DNA of 64,000 bases from Acanthornis magna (Eukaryota; Chordata; Aves; Passeriformes; Acanthizidae), in the NCBI GenBank assembly GCA_036785705.1, contig JAWUZG010000036.1, forward strand, positions 15,929,501 through 15,993,500, in the 5' to 3' direction. The position numbers and the translations under genes are program-made. Below the pieces are notes generated by a model. That model was given only the letters and a program-made list of their open reading frames with translations, was not told the origin of the DNA and ran no database searches. The stretch's first letter is position 1. Every line of letters begins with the position of its first letter. Shown one piece after another: positions 37,601 to 50,335 of this stretch.

Positions 37601-39858
37601 GATACCCAGAAGTGTCTCCTTCAATGTGTGGTCATGACTCTGAAAAAAAGGACCCCTCAGAACCCCCAGGGAAAGGCAGCATGGACTGAGGCTAGAAGGA
37701 AGATACAGAGTTGGGGGTATCCTATTGTCTGCTGCTCTAATATCCCACACCTCTGACTCTAGGCTACCTAACAAAGAGGTAGCTGAGTTATGTGCACACA
37801 ACCCTGAGGATGAAGCCTCCTAAGCACACACTGGTCCAGCTGGCTGCTATTGAGGAATGATCTGACCATGCACAAACACATGGATGCAGGAGCCTGCAGC
37901 CATTTGTGGCACTGAAAGAGTATTTTTGAAGCATTGTTTCTGCTTACAGATCCAGCACTTTTATCAGGGGAAGCCACATGTGCAATGTGATCAGGTACTA
38001 TTCTTGCTCATCTGTGGGAGGCTGAGTGGGTATGAGCAAGCATAGGCAGCTGGCATACTCTGGTCTGCTCTGCACATGCACCTTCCTGCCTGATTGCTGC
38101 TCTCTTCCCCGATAGAAACAAAAGCTATGTTAGGACCTGGATTTTGCCACCAAAATATGCCAAGGTGGGTGGAAAGGAAGCTGCTTGTGCACTGACCAGT
38201 TTATGGAATAGCAGGCTGCAAGCAGGCATTAGGCGTTCCCGGTGCTTGAACCTTGCCTGTATCCTGGTGCCAGTGGATCAGGGGATGGGCACTGCTGGGC
38301 GGCAGTGGAGCCTGGATGAGCAGACATTTTGCTGCCAAGGGCTGCATTCTCTGGGACACTGTCACCATGTAATTACCACTCCTGTTGGCAATGGCAGGCC
38401 AGCTCTCCAGGCCACCCTGTGCTCATGTCTTCTCCCAGCTTGGTGTCAGCATCTCAGTAGGCATCCATGGGCACACATGCATCAAAGAGGGTCTTAGTCC
38501 CTCATGCCAGTGACATTTGCAGTCTTCCTGTCCTCCAGACAGCTATATTCACCTGGTCGCCACTGCAAATCTGAAACTCAGCATTCATGGAGTACCCCTG
38601 CTTATGCCAAGTATGGGAAAATTGTCTTGGCCCTGCAGTTGAAGCTGTTGAAGACAATATTCCCTGTCTCTGAAGATATCTAGGCAGATATCTGTCCTAA
38701 CTGTGGCAAGGTGCTGGTGGCACGTGCCTGATGTTTCTGTGCCTGATGGAGAAAGAAAGGCTCCTGCAACCAATATTTTGGCACATCCCAACAAGACAAC
38801 TCACTCTCTTGACACCAAAGAGAGTGTGGCTGTGTCACTTGGGCAAAGCCAGGATATAGCATGCTGAACTGGGAGATACAACACCAGTCAGAGTTGCTGG
38901 GAGCAGGGCTGTGGCTGTCCTTGCCCCTGCATGGCGGATCTATGGTCAGTGCCTTTGCCAGGCAGAGGTCTACATCTTTGCAGGACTGTGAAAATCTGGG
39001 TGTAAAATGGGAACTGTGGTCCTGAAGGAGGTGAGCTCAGGGAAGGGCTTCCTCCAGAGGATGGAACAGCAATCAGCAGGCGTATAAGATGAGCAGACTG
39101 AACCACAGTTAGTGCAATGTGAGCCATTTTAGGACTAGTCCCATTCTGGTTTAGATTCAAATCACAATGGACAGGCCTGTGGTTTTATTTCTGGGTTATC
39201 ATATGGCTGTGGCATTTGGAGCTAATTTTAGTCTACCTTCTGTTAACTTTTAATTACTTGTCTAAATTGAAGACAGAGAAGGTAAGGCTAACCTAATTCT
39301 TTTCACATGCTCAGTCTAGAACAATGATTCACCTGCAGAGAAAAATTGTTCTTATCACAGCAGAATGATTTCACCTCTTGATCATATTCTTCATGTCATG
39401 GTTAAAGACTTGTTTATGTGTCATAATGAATTTTAATTTTCAGGAAGTTCAAGCTTGGCTTCAGAATTGTGCTCAAAGATGGAACTCCATTTATTGAACC
39501 ACAGCTTGGACACAAATCATCATTCAAACATGATTGCAAAGAAATATAGATGGCTGGAGGTTAGCCATTATCACAGAATGTGTTGTCTGCTCTTTAAAAA
39601 TGCAATTGATAGGGTCCATCATTTCTCAACAATTTAAGGGAAACAATTCACCTATCAATGAAAAGCACCTGCTCTTGAGCTGCTTCACTGTACAGCAACC
39701 ATAGTTCATATAATCTAGTGGAATAGACTGTCTTATGCTAATGAAATCAATCTAGGTATACTCAAAGAACAGCCCTCTGCACCCCTAAAGCATCATAGAT
39801 GAATGACTTCTGAATTGCAGGCATGTGCTGCAAAATGGGTGGTGTAGCTGAACTATGC
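34627..39858. other. Unassigned unique DNA with a poly-T run
   Basis: No gene recognised. Stretches near 35280-35470, 36820-37150 and 38140-38500 are more GC-rich and produce overlapping open frames on both strands without motifs. A 28-nt T run is listed separately. Confidence 0.5.
37394..37421. repeat. Poly-T run (28 nt)
   Basis: Twenty-eight consecutive T, equal to a poly-A tract on the minus strand. It might mark the tail of a minus-strand retrocopy, but no recognisable source sequence lies to its right. Confidence 0.9.
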
Positions 39859-39899
39859 AGACACAAGTGTTACTTGTGTCTAGATTATATTAATCTAGA
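39859..39899. repeat. Two back-to-back perfect hairpins
   Basis: Arm AGACACAAGT (39859-39868) pairs with ACTTGTGTCT (39872-39881) around a 3-nt GTT loop. Immediately overlapping it, TCTAGATTA (39879-39887) pairs with TAATCTAGA (39891-39899) around a 3-nt TAT loop. All arms match perfectly. The two stems share the bases TCT at 39879-39881, so only one can form fully at a time. No transposon ends, terminator context or RNA gene is recognised around them. Confidence 0.85.
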
Positions 39900-42800
39900 T
39901 ATGTAGAGTGAAATTTTAATTATTTCTTTCTGCTGCTATATCAATTAAATATCTCCTAAATGAAATAAAACTCAAAATAGCTTCTCTTATTACGAGTTCC
40001 AGAAGAACTTTTTGTGTGGTTAGTGCCAAAGTACTTTGCTCGGGATTTAAACTGCTCAGATGGGTGGAGAAGGAGTGAAATTGTTCAACAGAGAGGACAA
40101 GCATGCTCCAGGAGGTCTTCTGTGGCTCTTAATGCAATGGAGAAATCACTCTAGATCCACAGAATACAGTTGTGGCTGGTTTAGTAACTTCTTGGGTACA
40201 GAATAATTAAAAGTTAAAGAGAAGAAGTGTTAAGTGGACTGTTAGGATCATTCTCTCAGAAGTGTAGAAATATTCCTGACCATATTAGTCTATACCTGCA
40301 ATCTTGTGCACAGACCACATGCTGCTCAGGCTGGCAGCTGTCATACTGAGTCCAGAAACATCCCATCTCCAGAAAGTCTGCAGTGAATATTCACCTAATC
40401 TGAAGAAAGACATGGCTCTTGACTGACACAGACTGCTCATTTCAATGCACAAATCCTCCTCTGGGCTGAGGGATTGCCTGGAACCCAAGGGTTTCTATCA
40501 CTTCTCATTCCTTGGCACTGGGTTGTCCATAGCCATGGAGACTCTGCCCCAGCCCAATCAGTGTGGCACCCACTTCACCCTATCTTTTCCACAGGGTTTG
40601 ATGTGAAAGGAAACCCTGGCATGATTCCCCCTCACAAGCGTCGGGGGAAACATGTTCACCCCTGTCATACCAAAAGAAGGGAGGGCTTGGGGCACTCCTG
40701 AGGGAAACTGTGCCTGGAAGGACAGGGACGTGGCACAAGGCATCAGAGTGATGTGTGATGTGGTGTTAGCAGGTGTGTGTAGGTGTTTGTCTTGGTCTGC
40801 CTCATCTTCTGCTTTTGATGGCCTTTTGAGATAGCATTGATGGTCTCCCTTTCTCTAATCTGGTAAATATGTGTTGACCCAAAGAAGAATGGCTGTGAGG
40901 GGAGAAACCACAGCTCTCTGGAACACACCAGTGTAGGAGGATGCTTTGCAGGAAGATTTGGGGGTAAAGCTGGTCAAGCTGAGGAGGTACCTGGACACAG
41001 TTTCTTTGGCTTTGGACAAGTAATTTGACTGTTTGGCCAGTGAATAACAGAGAAACACATTTTCCTCCAGCTGCTTGGTTTGAAAGAATGCTTTTTATGC
41101 CCTGTTTTCTTTTATGTATAATGACCATGTCACCTCAAGGAAAAGTCTGGAGAGCCCTGTGTGAAGGGAGGAGGTGACTCACAGTCAGAAAAGAGACTGG
41201 TAGGATGTTTAGCTCTGGGGTTTTTTGTTCCTTACTCTCCCCAGGCACTCTTCAGGTGTAGAAGTTGGGAAAAGGTATAGTCCTCCTATTTTTTAGCACA
41301 GTCCATTGTGTTCTGCTCTCTCACAGTGCCCCCAGCCAGACAACCCTTGCCTGAGGGGTGTGAAGTGGTTTCAGGGGCATTTCTTTGAAACTGAAGAGCA
41401 GAAGGAGAAAGCAACGGGAAGCAATGGGCACCTCCAAGGAAACCCACTGGACCAACATCACCCTGAGAATGGGCCAGGGAAGCTGACGGCTGACAGGTGC
41501 CTGCTGCCCTCTTCATCATGGGCTTTGTGGCAGAGGGTGTTTCTGCGGCAGGGCTATTGTGAACTCTGCCCACTGTGTCCTGTGCAGGGACATTTTTAGG
41601 TTGGCTGCAGCTGGTTTTCTCCACAGTGGAACTGTAAGTTGGCATCATTCATCCCCAGGCTGACAAATTTTGTAGAACAGGTGGAGAAGTTTTTGTGGAT
41701 CTGTATTTTCTTGGTGCTCACAGGCAAGGAGTTTTGTGCTGGGCCTTTTGCAGCCCTATGCTCAGGCATTGTCTTTCATCCCCTCTGAGCGTTAGGTTAC
41801 CTGTTGCAAGAAACAAATAAAAAACCTGCCAGTTCAAGGTTCCTGGTTTTTATCAGCCTGTCTCCCTCCAGAGTGCTTATGGCTGAGAATATTCCATTGG
41901 AAGATAAAAGAATATAACTTTATTTACAGAATGAGCCCTGTTCCTGCTCCCAGGTTAAAGACAGGCACTATGAGTGTCAGCCCAGGTTTGCAGCCAGGAG
42001 AAGCCCAGAGCCTGAAGAAAGGTCAGGCAGGTTCTGCCTTAGCTCAATCAGGTTTTCAAGAAGCTACTTCTTTCCAGAAAGGCACTTAACCATGAGGAGA
42101 AGCAGAGCCAGGGCTGGCCAAAGGCCCTGTGGATCTACTTCTCTAGCACAATTCAAGTTACTCTAAGCTGTGCTAAGGGGATTTCACATGCCTGCCAAGA
42201 GCTCGTTCTCATTGCCCTGTTGTTACACTCAAAATGAATGCAGCAGCAAATTTTCTCATCAAACCTATTTTTTCTTCCAGTGAAACTTGTGCATGTATCA
42301 TTCAGCAAAAGTCGGAGGAGGTGGCAGTCAGTGGGAGGTGTGTTTGATGGGTCCTCTGGGGCTATCAAATCATATAGCATTGAGAGGTTTGGGCATTTTT
42401 ATATTGAACTACCTCAAGACCTTTTCCATCTGCAAAAGTGCAGTCTCTCCCTCTATATTTGAATAATGCTTTGTGTAATAGAATATTCTGGATGGCAACA
42501 CATGAACCTTCAGGCAGCTCTAGAGAATGCAATGCAAAAGACAATGGGCTGAAACAAATTTGCTTTCTCCTCCAAACCCTCTCATGGCTTTTGATTGTCG
42601 CTGCCCATTTGCTTGCTGTTTCTTCTTTCTTTTGGAAGAAATTTGGTTTGTTAACCAGATTATCTTCATTGTGAAATGATAAATGACTGCACCTCAGTTG
42701 CCAATAGTCCATGATGCCTGGAAAATAAATCTGTGAGTCCAAGTTGTTCTAACAATTTGCTGATTTCTTTGGGGAAATATGAACAAAATTAATATGATGC

Positions 42801-43319
42801 TTATGTAATCACTTACTAAAGCTATGACTAATTTGCATCCTGGTGGTGAAAAGAGGAGATAAGAAGATGTGGCATAAATTACAGTACTGCTTTTCTCTAT
42901 ACATCTTTCTGGAGCCTGAGGGTGCCTGTTGGCAGCTGCAGAGGCGTGCCTCTGATCTGAACTGCAGTTGCAGTTGGAGAGGTGATAAAGCTGGGGTGAT
43001 GAGTCTCGACAGACAGGTGCTGGCTTGTGCCAGGCCAACCCGCCTTCCCCGTGCCCCTGGTCTCTCCCTTGCTAGGACATTGTTGGAAATGGCCAGTAGG
43101 ATTTTCTGTGGACTTATTCTGAAGCAGCTGTCAGAGACAATCCAGCCTTTCCTGCTCTGGTGCAGAAATCCTGTCCCAGCCTGACAAGAGTGTCCTTAGC
43201 ATGCATAAGTCATCCAGACTAAGTGCAGTTTTCTACACCAAGGCACAGATTCCTCCTTCCTTAACCCCTGAATTGTGTTTGTTTTGTTTAAGTTTGTGCA
43301 CAAATGAAGGCACCAGCAT
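39900..43319. other. Unassigned unique DNA
   Basis: No gene or repeat recognised. Many short overlapping open frames occur, especially at 40740-41130 and 41286-41648, none with a known motif. Confidence 0.5.
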
Positions 43320-43855
43320 TGATAGTGGTGAGGCCTCACCTTGAGTCCTGTGTCCAGTTGTGAGCTCCTCACTATGAGAAAAATATTGAGGTGCTGGAGC
43401 ATGTCCAGAGAAGGGCAATGGAACTGGCGGGGGGTTTGGAGGACGAGTCCTCTGAGGAGCAGCTGAGAGAAATGGGGTTTTTTAGCTTGGAGTAAAGGAG
43501 GCTCAGGGGTGGGGCCTTATCATGCTCTACAACCACCCCAAAGGAGGCTGTAGCTAGGTGGGGGCCAGTCTCCTCTCCCAGGAACCAGTGACAGGACAAG
43601 AGGAAATGGCCTCGAAATGTGCCAGGGGAGGTTCAAGGTGGACATCAGGAAGAATTTCTTCATGGAAAGGGTTGTTAAACATTGGAAAGGACTGGTCAGG
43701 GTGGTGGTGTAGTCACCATTGCTGAAGGTGTGCAAGAAATAACTGGATGCGCATTAGTGCCATGGTGTAATTTACAAGGTTGTGATCAGCCAAAAGTTGG
43801 ACTTGATGATCCCAGAGGTATTTCCCAGCCTAAAAAATTTTGTGATTCTGTGGTT
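43320..43855 (+). mobile_element. CR1 LINE 3' fragment, sense, second tail type
   Basis: It begins in the 3' part of the CR1 open reading frame ('GTGGTGAGGCCTCACCTTGAGTCCTGTGTCCAGTTGTG', encoding the LVRPHLEYCVQ-like end) and continues through 'GAGCAGCTGAGAGAAATGGGG', 'CAGTGACAGGACAAGAGG', 'AGGTTCAAGGTGGACATCAGGAAGAATTTCTTC' to the tail 'GTTGGACTTGATGATCCCAGAGGTATTTCCCAGCCT' and TGTGATTCTGTGG. The 'TTACAAGGTTGTGATCAGCC' segment marks a subfamily different from the 27942 copy. It is 5' truncated and non-coding through substitutions and small indels. Confidence 0.94.
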
Positions 43856-46800
43856 GCCAGCATCCGTCTGCCTCCAACATTGGGACCACAGACACCATGA
43901 AACTTGCAGCAGCAGCTGGGGAACGCAACTCTCCTAAATTTGCTGCGCTGCATGAAAGCAATGTGAAAAATGCAATTGCTTTTCAAGCTAAGTAATGAAA
44001 AGCCTCTGCCTTTTAGTGTTGTTATCTTAAGTGGTGCTACTGGATGCTGAAACATGTTAAAATGTGTGGGAGGAGTGTTTGCTTAAAGCTCCACACTTCT
44101 CTTCAGGTCTGCTCTTTGGACTTTCTGTCCCCAGCCACCATGGAGCACTGTCAGCTTGCATTCCTGAATCTCTCTCCCATTCATTCTTCCTGCCCTCCAG
44201 AACTCAAGGTGAAGTCCCATTGCAGCCCTTCCCTCACTGGGAATATTCATTTGGGTTTTCTTCCTTATATGTAGCCACCAAATGTTGTTACACCTGAAGC
44301 CTCCATCTCTGTTCAATTTAACTGGCAAGGACAGCAAAAGGATTGAAAGCTTTTGAAATGCATGTGGGATTGGTGGATATAAACAGTGTTGTCACAAAAG
44401 ACTGTTTTTCTTAGTAAGTCAGGGTAAAAACAAGGTTAACATATTATTTCACAGTGTTGTCTGTATTCTGAAGGCATGTCTGTACAGGGTTGTGTGGTGC
44501 CTTACCGGGGCCTGAGCAAGCTCCAGCTGAACCTTCATGTCAGTGACACAGCATATATGGAGATAAGTTTGAATATAGGCAGTGTGTCTTCTCTTTAGGG
44601 CAGCTGTGACGTTTCTAGTTTGGGAGCCAGCTTATCCAGTGTTAGACTGAGTAAGCTCTCCAGTACATTGCATTGTGCAATGCGGTCATACCCCAATAAT
44701 TAATCTCAATAGTATAATTCCCTTGAAAGCTGCTCCGCAAGTGTGGGTTAGAGGCCAAATTTGGGGTAATTTGAGCAAGAAACTCCTGATATGCAACCCC
44801 TTTTTAAAAAACTCATATGCCATCCAAATGTTGCTTACTGGTTGCTTACATCTGGACATCGCACTGTACCTCTGATCCTCTCTGGGCTGTTATCAGGTCA
44901 TCCACTTGAACTGTGGTGGTTGACACCCAAGAACACTAGGGAAAGAACACTAGGAAAAGTAATGGGGATACAGACTGCTTCTCTCTGAATTAAGGTGAGA
45001 GGGTAAAGGAAATTGGGGTTGCATGCACAGCAGGACATGGTTTATGGGCAGCTGGGGGGCTGCTGCCAGCTCTGGGGTTGTGAATTGTAGCATTGCTATA
45101 TTTCCACCTGCTATCTGCAAGGGTTTCTTGTCAAACTTCAGTCCTAGCAGCAAAACTGTTGTTCTCAGAGTCAATGTTTCAATGGGCTCTGAAACTCCCA
45201 CACATGCTCCATCTGTTCTGAAAGTTGCTATGCCTTAGCAGGGAGAGAGGATAAATTTATTCCAGGGTCACTTGACACAGCGTGTTCTGTAGATACTGCC
45301 TGCCCCACACACATATGCTTTTCATATGCAGATTGCTCTAGAACTCCAAATGGCCCATCCCCAATAAGCCCAAATACTGTTTGCTGCTGCAGGTGTGTTT
45401 GGTTGAGAGGCACTGTCCTTCTGTCAAAGAATCCCTGAGGTGTGGACCACAGAAAGAGAGTTGTGTACAGCATTTGCTGGACTGCTACAACTTCTTCAGT
45501 GCATAGCAGGGGAAAAAAATAACCAAACCCTCCACAAATAGGGTCTCTGCCCTTGCACCAGTCTTCACATATACCAGCTTATTGCAGACCAAATGCTTCA
45601 CTGCCTCTGTTCAAAGAGATTTGACATCCAGCATTTCTTCAGAGACTCCTTGGTGAGGGACTCTGACCCAACACTGACCTCCCTGTGGATTCTACTGGGC
45701 CAAGTGGACACAGTTCTGGCAGAGGCAAATGTTTGGTGCAAGCTCACCCGGTGGCTGCTCTTGGCTTGCCACCCTGCCCCCTTCCCCACAGCCTGCCTGC
45801 AGTGGCTTGCGGGAGTGATGAGTGTTGCCCTCTGGATGCTCTGATCCTCCCCGGTGCAGAAGATTTCTGTTGGCATGAGCAGCACCAAGGAGAAGTGTGA
45901 GAATGGGAAGAGTGCTCATGTATGCAGATTTCAAGCGGCTGTCCTGCATGCCAATGATGCCATTTCTCCAGCCCTTTTGCTCCTATAGTCCTTGTGGGTG
46001 ATGCTGGGATAGGATGGCTGGTTTGGTGGGAGCCATCAGACTGCATAGGAAAAGCAGCATTGCTGTCACATTTTTGAAGCATCTGAAAAATGAATGCTAT
46101 CAGGTAGGGAGGTTGGTGGTTCCTGTTACTTTCCAGAACATGAACTCAGTGCTTAAACACTTGAAGCATAATTGACTTAAACCTCTCAGTACTGGGAAAT
46201 TTGAGACTTGCCTTTTGCAATACCACTTTCACAGCACCTTAACTCTTCCCCTATAAGAAATACTCCTCTAGCCTTTGTGAGAGCTTGTCAGAGTGCCCCT
46301 TTCCCAAACCTGTGGACAAAAAAGTGGGATGCAGGAGTCCTGTGAGGGTACAGGGAGGCCCTGCCTTACTTGGGAAAAAGGCTGGGCTGAAGTCAGATGT
46401 GATGAAGCAGGAGTTCAGTCCTGTGTGTGCTCACTCACTTGTCCCACCCCAATGGAGTATGGACTCTATAGATGCCTGGAGCAGAAGATAAGGGCATAAA
46501 GGTATGCCTGCACTTCTGAACTCTCCATTCTTCACCAGGCAAAGAGATGGAGCTGTTCCAAGTCACTTCCTTTTGCTCCTGGAGCATCTCAGATGCAGAG
46601 CAGCAGTGTTTAATGAAGCTTATAAATCATTAAATAAGCAAACAAGCTGTAAAAAATGTGCAAACAAACCTTGTGCCATGATCTGTATGTATAGTTTGAA
46701 GTTATAAAGCTTACATCAATGTGTTAGCTACAAAAATATACCCAGCACTGTGCTGGAGATCAAGATAATCTGTGTTGGGAAATACTACTCTTTATCCCAT

Positions 46801-47530
46801 GAGCTATTGTTACTGGCCTAAAAAATGCTCATTACCATAGTTACATGGAAGTTTTCAACCAGAGCTAAAGTTCAGGCAGCCAAGACTTAGAAATGCTGGC
46901 ACAGTTTGTGAAGCAGGAATGCCAATTCCATCCCTGTTTATTCCAGTGGTTTCATATTATATCCTAGCAGTCTTTATAATTTAAAAGTTTTGCCAATTCC
47001 CTTCACTTTTCCTTGTGTTTATCAGGAGTGTGTATCCTCTTGGGTCTTTGGCAGTGTGTGCGAGCAGCCTGGCCTGGTGGAGCAGGGACAGGAGCCAGCA
47101 CTGAGGGCTGTGGTAGTGGGCACCTACCTGGGGTCTTCTGGAGCATCTCTTCCAGCCATTTGTGTTTCCATCTACGACTTGTTTTGCTGTTTCCAGCACT
47201 TTACACCTCTCACTCCTCAGCTTCTTTGTGCTCTTCAAGCCTTATTAAACAAAGGATGTCACCGGGTGAAATGATGCATCCAATATTTCTTCCCTGCCTC
47301 AGCAGCACCTGCACAGTGTGCCAGTATCTGGGTGTCTCCAGTTAGATGCACTCCTCCATCTTAGCTCTGGATCCTGAGAGCGCAGGCCTCTTGCTTTGCC
47401 TTCAGACATTGAGTTTTACAAAACAGATATATTCTAATTGACTCTGAGATGAAATAACTGCTACAAGTTTCTAGAACTTGGAGGGCCTTCCCAACAGGGC
47501 TATTTAATAACCTTCTTTGATTACACCTGT
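43856..47530. other. Unassigned unique DNA
   Basis: No gene recognised. A 14-bp tandem duplication (AGAACACTAGG-type) lies at 44930-44957. The part at 45590-46080 is GC-richer and crowded with overlapping frames on both strands, none of which I recognise. Confidence 0.5.
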
Positions 47531-47584
47531 ACAATACCGTATTACCTCCTGTGGTGAGGTGTTACAATACTGTATTACCTCCTG
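47531..47584. repeat. Two-copy repeat with 33-bp period
   Basis: The 21-bp core ACAATACYGTATTACCTCCTG occurs at 47531-47551 and again at 47564-47584 with one mismatch. It looks like a short local duplication. It has no apparent function. Confidence 0.8.
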
Positions 47585-49179
47585 CGATGCGACCAGCCTT
47601 TGGGAGCCTGGTGAACCAGCTGGAATGTGATTTCCAGAGCCTTTGGCAGGGAGAGAGATGCAGCCTTGGAGCTGCTCCCTCCCCCTTCCCTTTTCATCTC
47701 CTGCCACCCAGGTCACAGGGTGAGGGATGTTCCTAGCTTGGCTTTGCTGTTATTTTCCCCACACTGTAGTATCACAGAAGAACACAGGGCAGATGGTGCT
47801 CCTTGATATGAGAATCAGGGATAACTAGAAGCAGGCTAGCAGAAACCATTGTTATACAACAATACAAGTGTTTCAAAAAACATTAAAAAACCACAAAGGT
47901 GGGATTAAGATATACCCCAAATGAAATGGTTATGTTGGACTGGATGGATTTGGTTTATGCCAAAGTCTTTTGGGCCTCCTGCCTGCAAATAATATTGCCA
48001 GATTATAATAGGCTGAAAATTTGTTGTCATGTTTGTAAAAGCTGTCACTTTAAGTTCGTTGATCTGGCCCAAAGAGCAAAGCTGTGCTGGCGCCAGTGAA
48101 TACAGTCTTCTGCTAGTTACTAAACAATTTGGGCCTGTTTCCCCATGTTGCAATGCACTGAAGTATTTGGTAATGTCTGCTGTCTGATGCATGGCCATTC
48201 TATGCATTTACCTGAAGATGAGCTACAAGACTGATGGAAAGGGAGTTTTCTGCATTGAACCAAAGGGACAGCTCAAGCGAAGTCTGCAGGGATCCAGTGC
48301 AGGAGAATGGGTGGGCTTTGTGTTGCACACCCTAAGGAGCAGTGCTCTTCTGTCATATCTGATTTCCATGGATATAACCCAGGAGTGTCACTCCCAAAGA
48401 TTTGCGTAGCAGCTTGAATGGGGACACATTTTTAGCTTTGTCTATCTGTAGATTAAAAGGTCAGCTTTTGCATCACTGAGTGCACAAGTCATTTAGTACC
48501 ATGAAATGTTTCACCAGCTTATGGTTTAAACATCAGCTTTCAGCCCTGAGCGAGGGGTTCAGCAACATTGCCTTTGATTAAATGGTACTAGAAAGATTAA
48601 ATTTGCCCCTATGCATGTAAAAAGTTAATAAATTAAAGTTTGATATCTCACAGACATTCAGGGTAGGGTGAAAATAGGTAACCTGGCTTTAGGGAGAATG
48701 ATTATTGCCTTCTTCTTTCACAGACTTTGGGATAGATTATGTACTTCAGTGGCAAAAGGAGGGGGAATCCAGCTCTGAAGCATCAGCCCACCCACCTGTG
48801 ACAAAGGCAGGTTTGTTGAGGGCCAAGAGGGGTCCGTCTTCATTGGAGAGTCACACTTTTCTAGGGGGTGATCTTGCCAGAGATATCATGGGGAAAGACA
48901 CATCCCAGCAGTCATCTCATTGAGGAAAGCACTGGTGCATTACTTCACCCAGCAGTATCCCCACTAATTAATTTTTCTACAGAGTAACACAAGAAAGAGA
49001 TTGTGTTAAATATTTCAGAAGCTGTAAAAAATGCATTAGAGGAGAGGCTTTTGCAGGCTGCATGTCTTGTTCCAGCCACCCTGCACACCCAGGTACTGCT
49101 TGAAGTCCCTGATGCCAAGAGGCGATGTGACCAGTTCCCAGCCCACAGACCTGTCACAGGAAAAACAGGCTCAGCTAGG
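47585..49179. other. Unassigned unique DNA
   Basis: No gene or repeat recognised; open frames are all below about 100 codons. Confidence 0.5.
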
Positions 49180-49565
49180 GGAAATTAATTTAGTTTATTA
49201 CCAATCAAATCAGAGAAGGATAATAATAAATAAATACTAAATTTAAAACCCCCTTTCTCCCACTCCTCTCTTTTTCCAGGCTCAACTTCACTCCTGTTTT
49301 CTCTGACCTCTTCTCCAAGCATCATTAGGGAACTGAGAATGGGGATTCCAGCCAGTAAATCACGTGTTGTGACTGCCATTCCTTCCCCCTGAGTACTTCT
49401 TACGCTCGTTCCCTGCTCCAGGGTGGGCTCCTCTCTTCATGGGGTCACAGGTCCTGCCAGGAGCCTGCTTCAGCATGGGCCTCCCACAAGATCACAGCCT
49501 CCTTTGGGCACACACTTGCTCCAGTGTGGGGTTTTCCATGGGATGCAGGTAGATATTTTGGAAAA
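49180..49565 (-). mobile_element. Avian interspersed repeat fragment, probably LTR, antisense
   Basis: Starts with 'TTTATTACCAATCAAATCAGAG', passes through a pyrimidine-rich segment ('CCCACTCCTCTCTTTTTCCAGGCTCAACTTCACTCC') and then three minisatellite-like units with a TGCTCCAG..TGGG core at 49412-49427, 49464-49479 and 49515-49530, between which lie 'GGGGTCACAGGTCCTGCCAGGAGCC' and 'GATCACAGCCTCCTTTGGGCA'. I know this arrangement as an abundant repeat in bird genomes that I believe to be part of an endogenous-retrovirus LTR, here reversed. The class and family name are uncertain. The distal part is missing beyond about 49565. Confidence 0.6.
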
Positions 49566-50280
49566 GCAAGAATGTTGTGGAAAACTGAAGATCCCAGGGG
49601 GATGAAGTCTAAGTCAGAAGATGGTTCAAATGAAATACATTTGAAAAATGAGGTTATCTGATGATCTGTGGGAAGTAAGAACTGAAGCATACAATGCTTG
49701 AACTCACATACACGTTGGGAAAAGTATGTGTGCATGCAATGAATACAGTATATTCAATCGACTTTTCCAGAAATATGCACTTGAACAAAAGTATGTGCTG
49801 GAAGAAGGGCCAGAAAGAAGGCTATTTATGTCTGCTGATGCAGAGAGAGTGATTCAGAGTAATTCTCCAATCAGAATAATCTTTCAGAGACCTACTACTT
49901 CAATAACTGCAAGAATACAAGAAAAAAATGGCTTAATTTTTCTGCTTAAGAGAGAAAGCTGGAGCCTGTGGTGAGGCTGCTAAACTAGAAGTATCTTCTT
50001 GATAGCAATCTTATCTGCTCAAGTTTCTCTTGCACCTTGCAGCTGTCTTGGCACAGCTAAGAGATCTCCTGATGCAGAGAGTTCATGGCAAGATTACACC
50101 TTTGCAAGCAGTGGCAGATTCAGACATGCTCATTGCACTTTGGGGCTCAGGGTGATAGGGGAGCCTGGGGTTGGGAGCCCAGGGGAGTCTGGCCTCCCTG
50201 AATGCAGAGCTTCTGCCTACAAGGAAATAAATTAGGTGCAGACTTGAAAAACAGATGTCTGCCTTTGTGTTTGATTATAG
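49566..50280. other. Unassigned unique DNA
   Basis: No gene recognised. The plus-strand frame 49726-49974 (82 codons) has no known motif. Confidence 0.5.
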
Positions 50281-50335
50281 CTTCGTATCTGCAAGGGATG
50301 TTGCAGGGAAGCTGGATCATCACCTTTAGAAGCAG
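50281..50335 (+). other. Exon-like 55-bp segment (unproven)
   Basis: A pyrimidine-rich acceptor (TGCCTTTGTGTTTGATTATAG) ends at 50280 and a CAG|GTATGT donor follows at 50336. Two of three frames are open, one reading LRICKGCCREAGSSPLEA. Neither peptide is familiar. A noncoding RNA exon or chance are both possible; there is no linked exon I can support. Confidence 0.13.

Noticed and set aside
47930..47955. CR1 tail-like 'GTTGGACTGGATGGAT'
   Set aside because: The match stops after about 15 bases and no neighbouring CR1 sequence is present.
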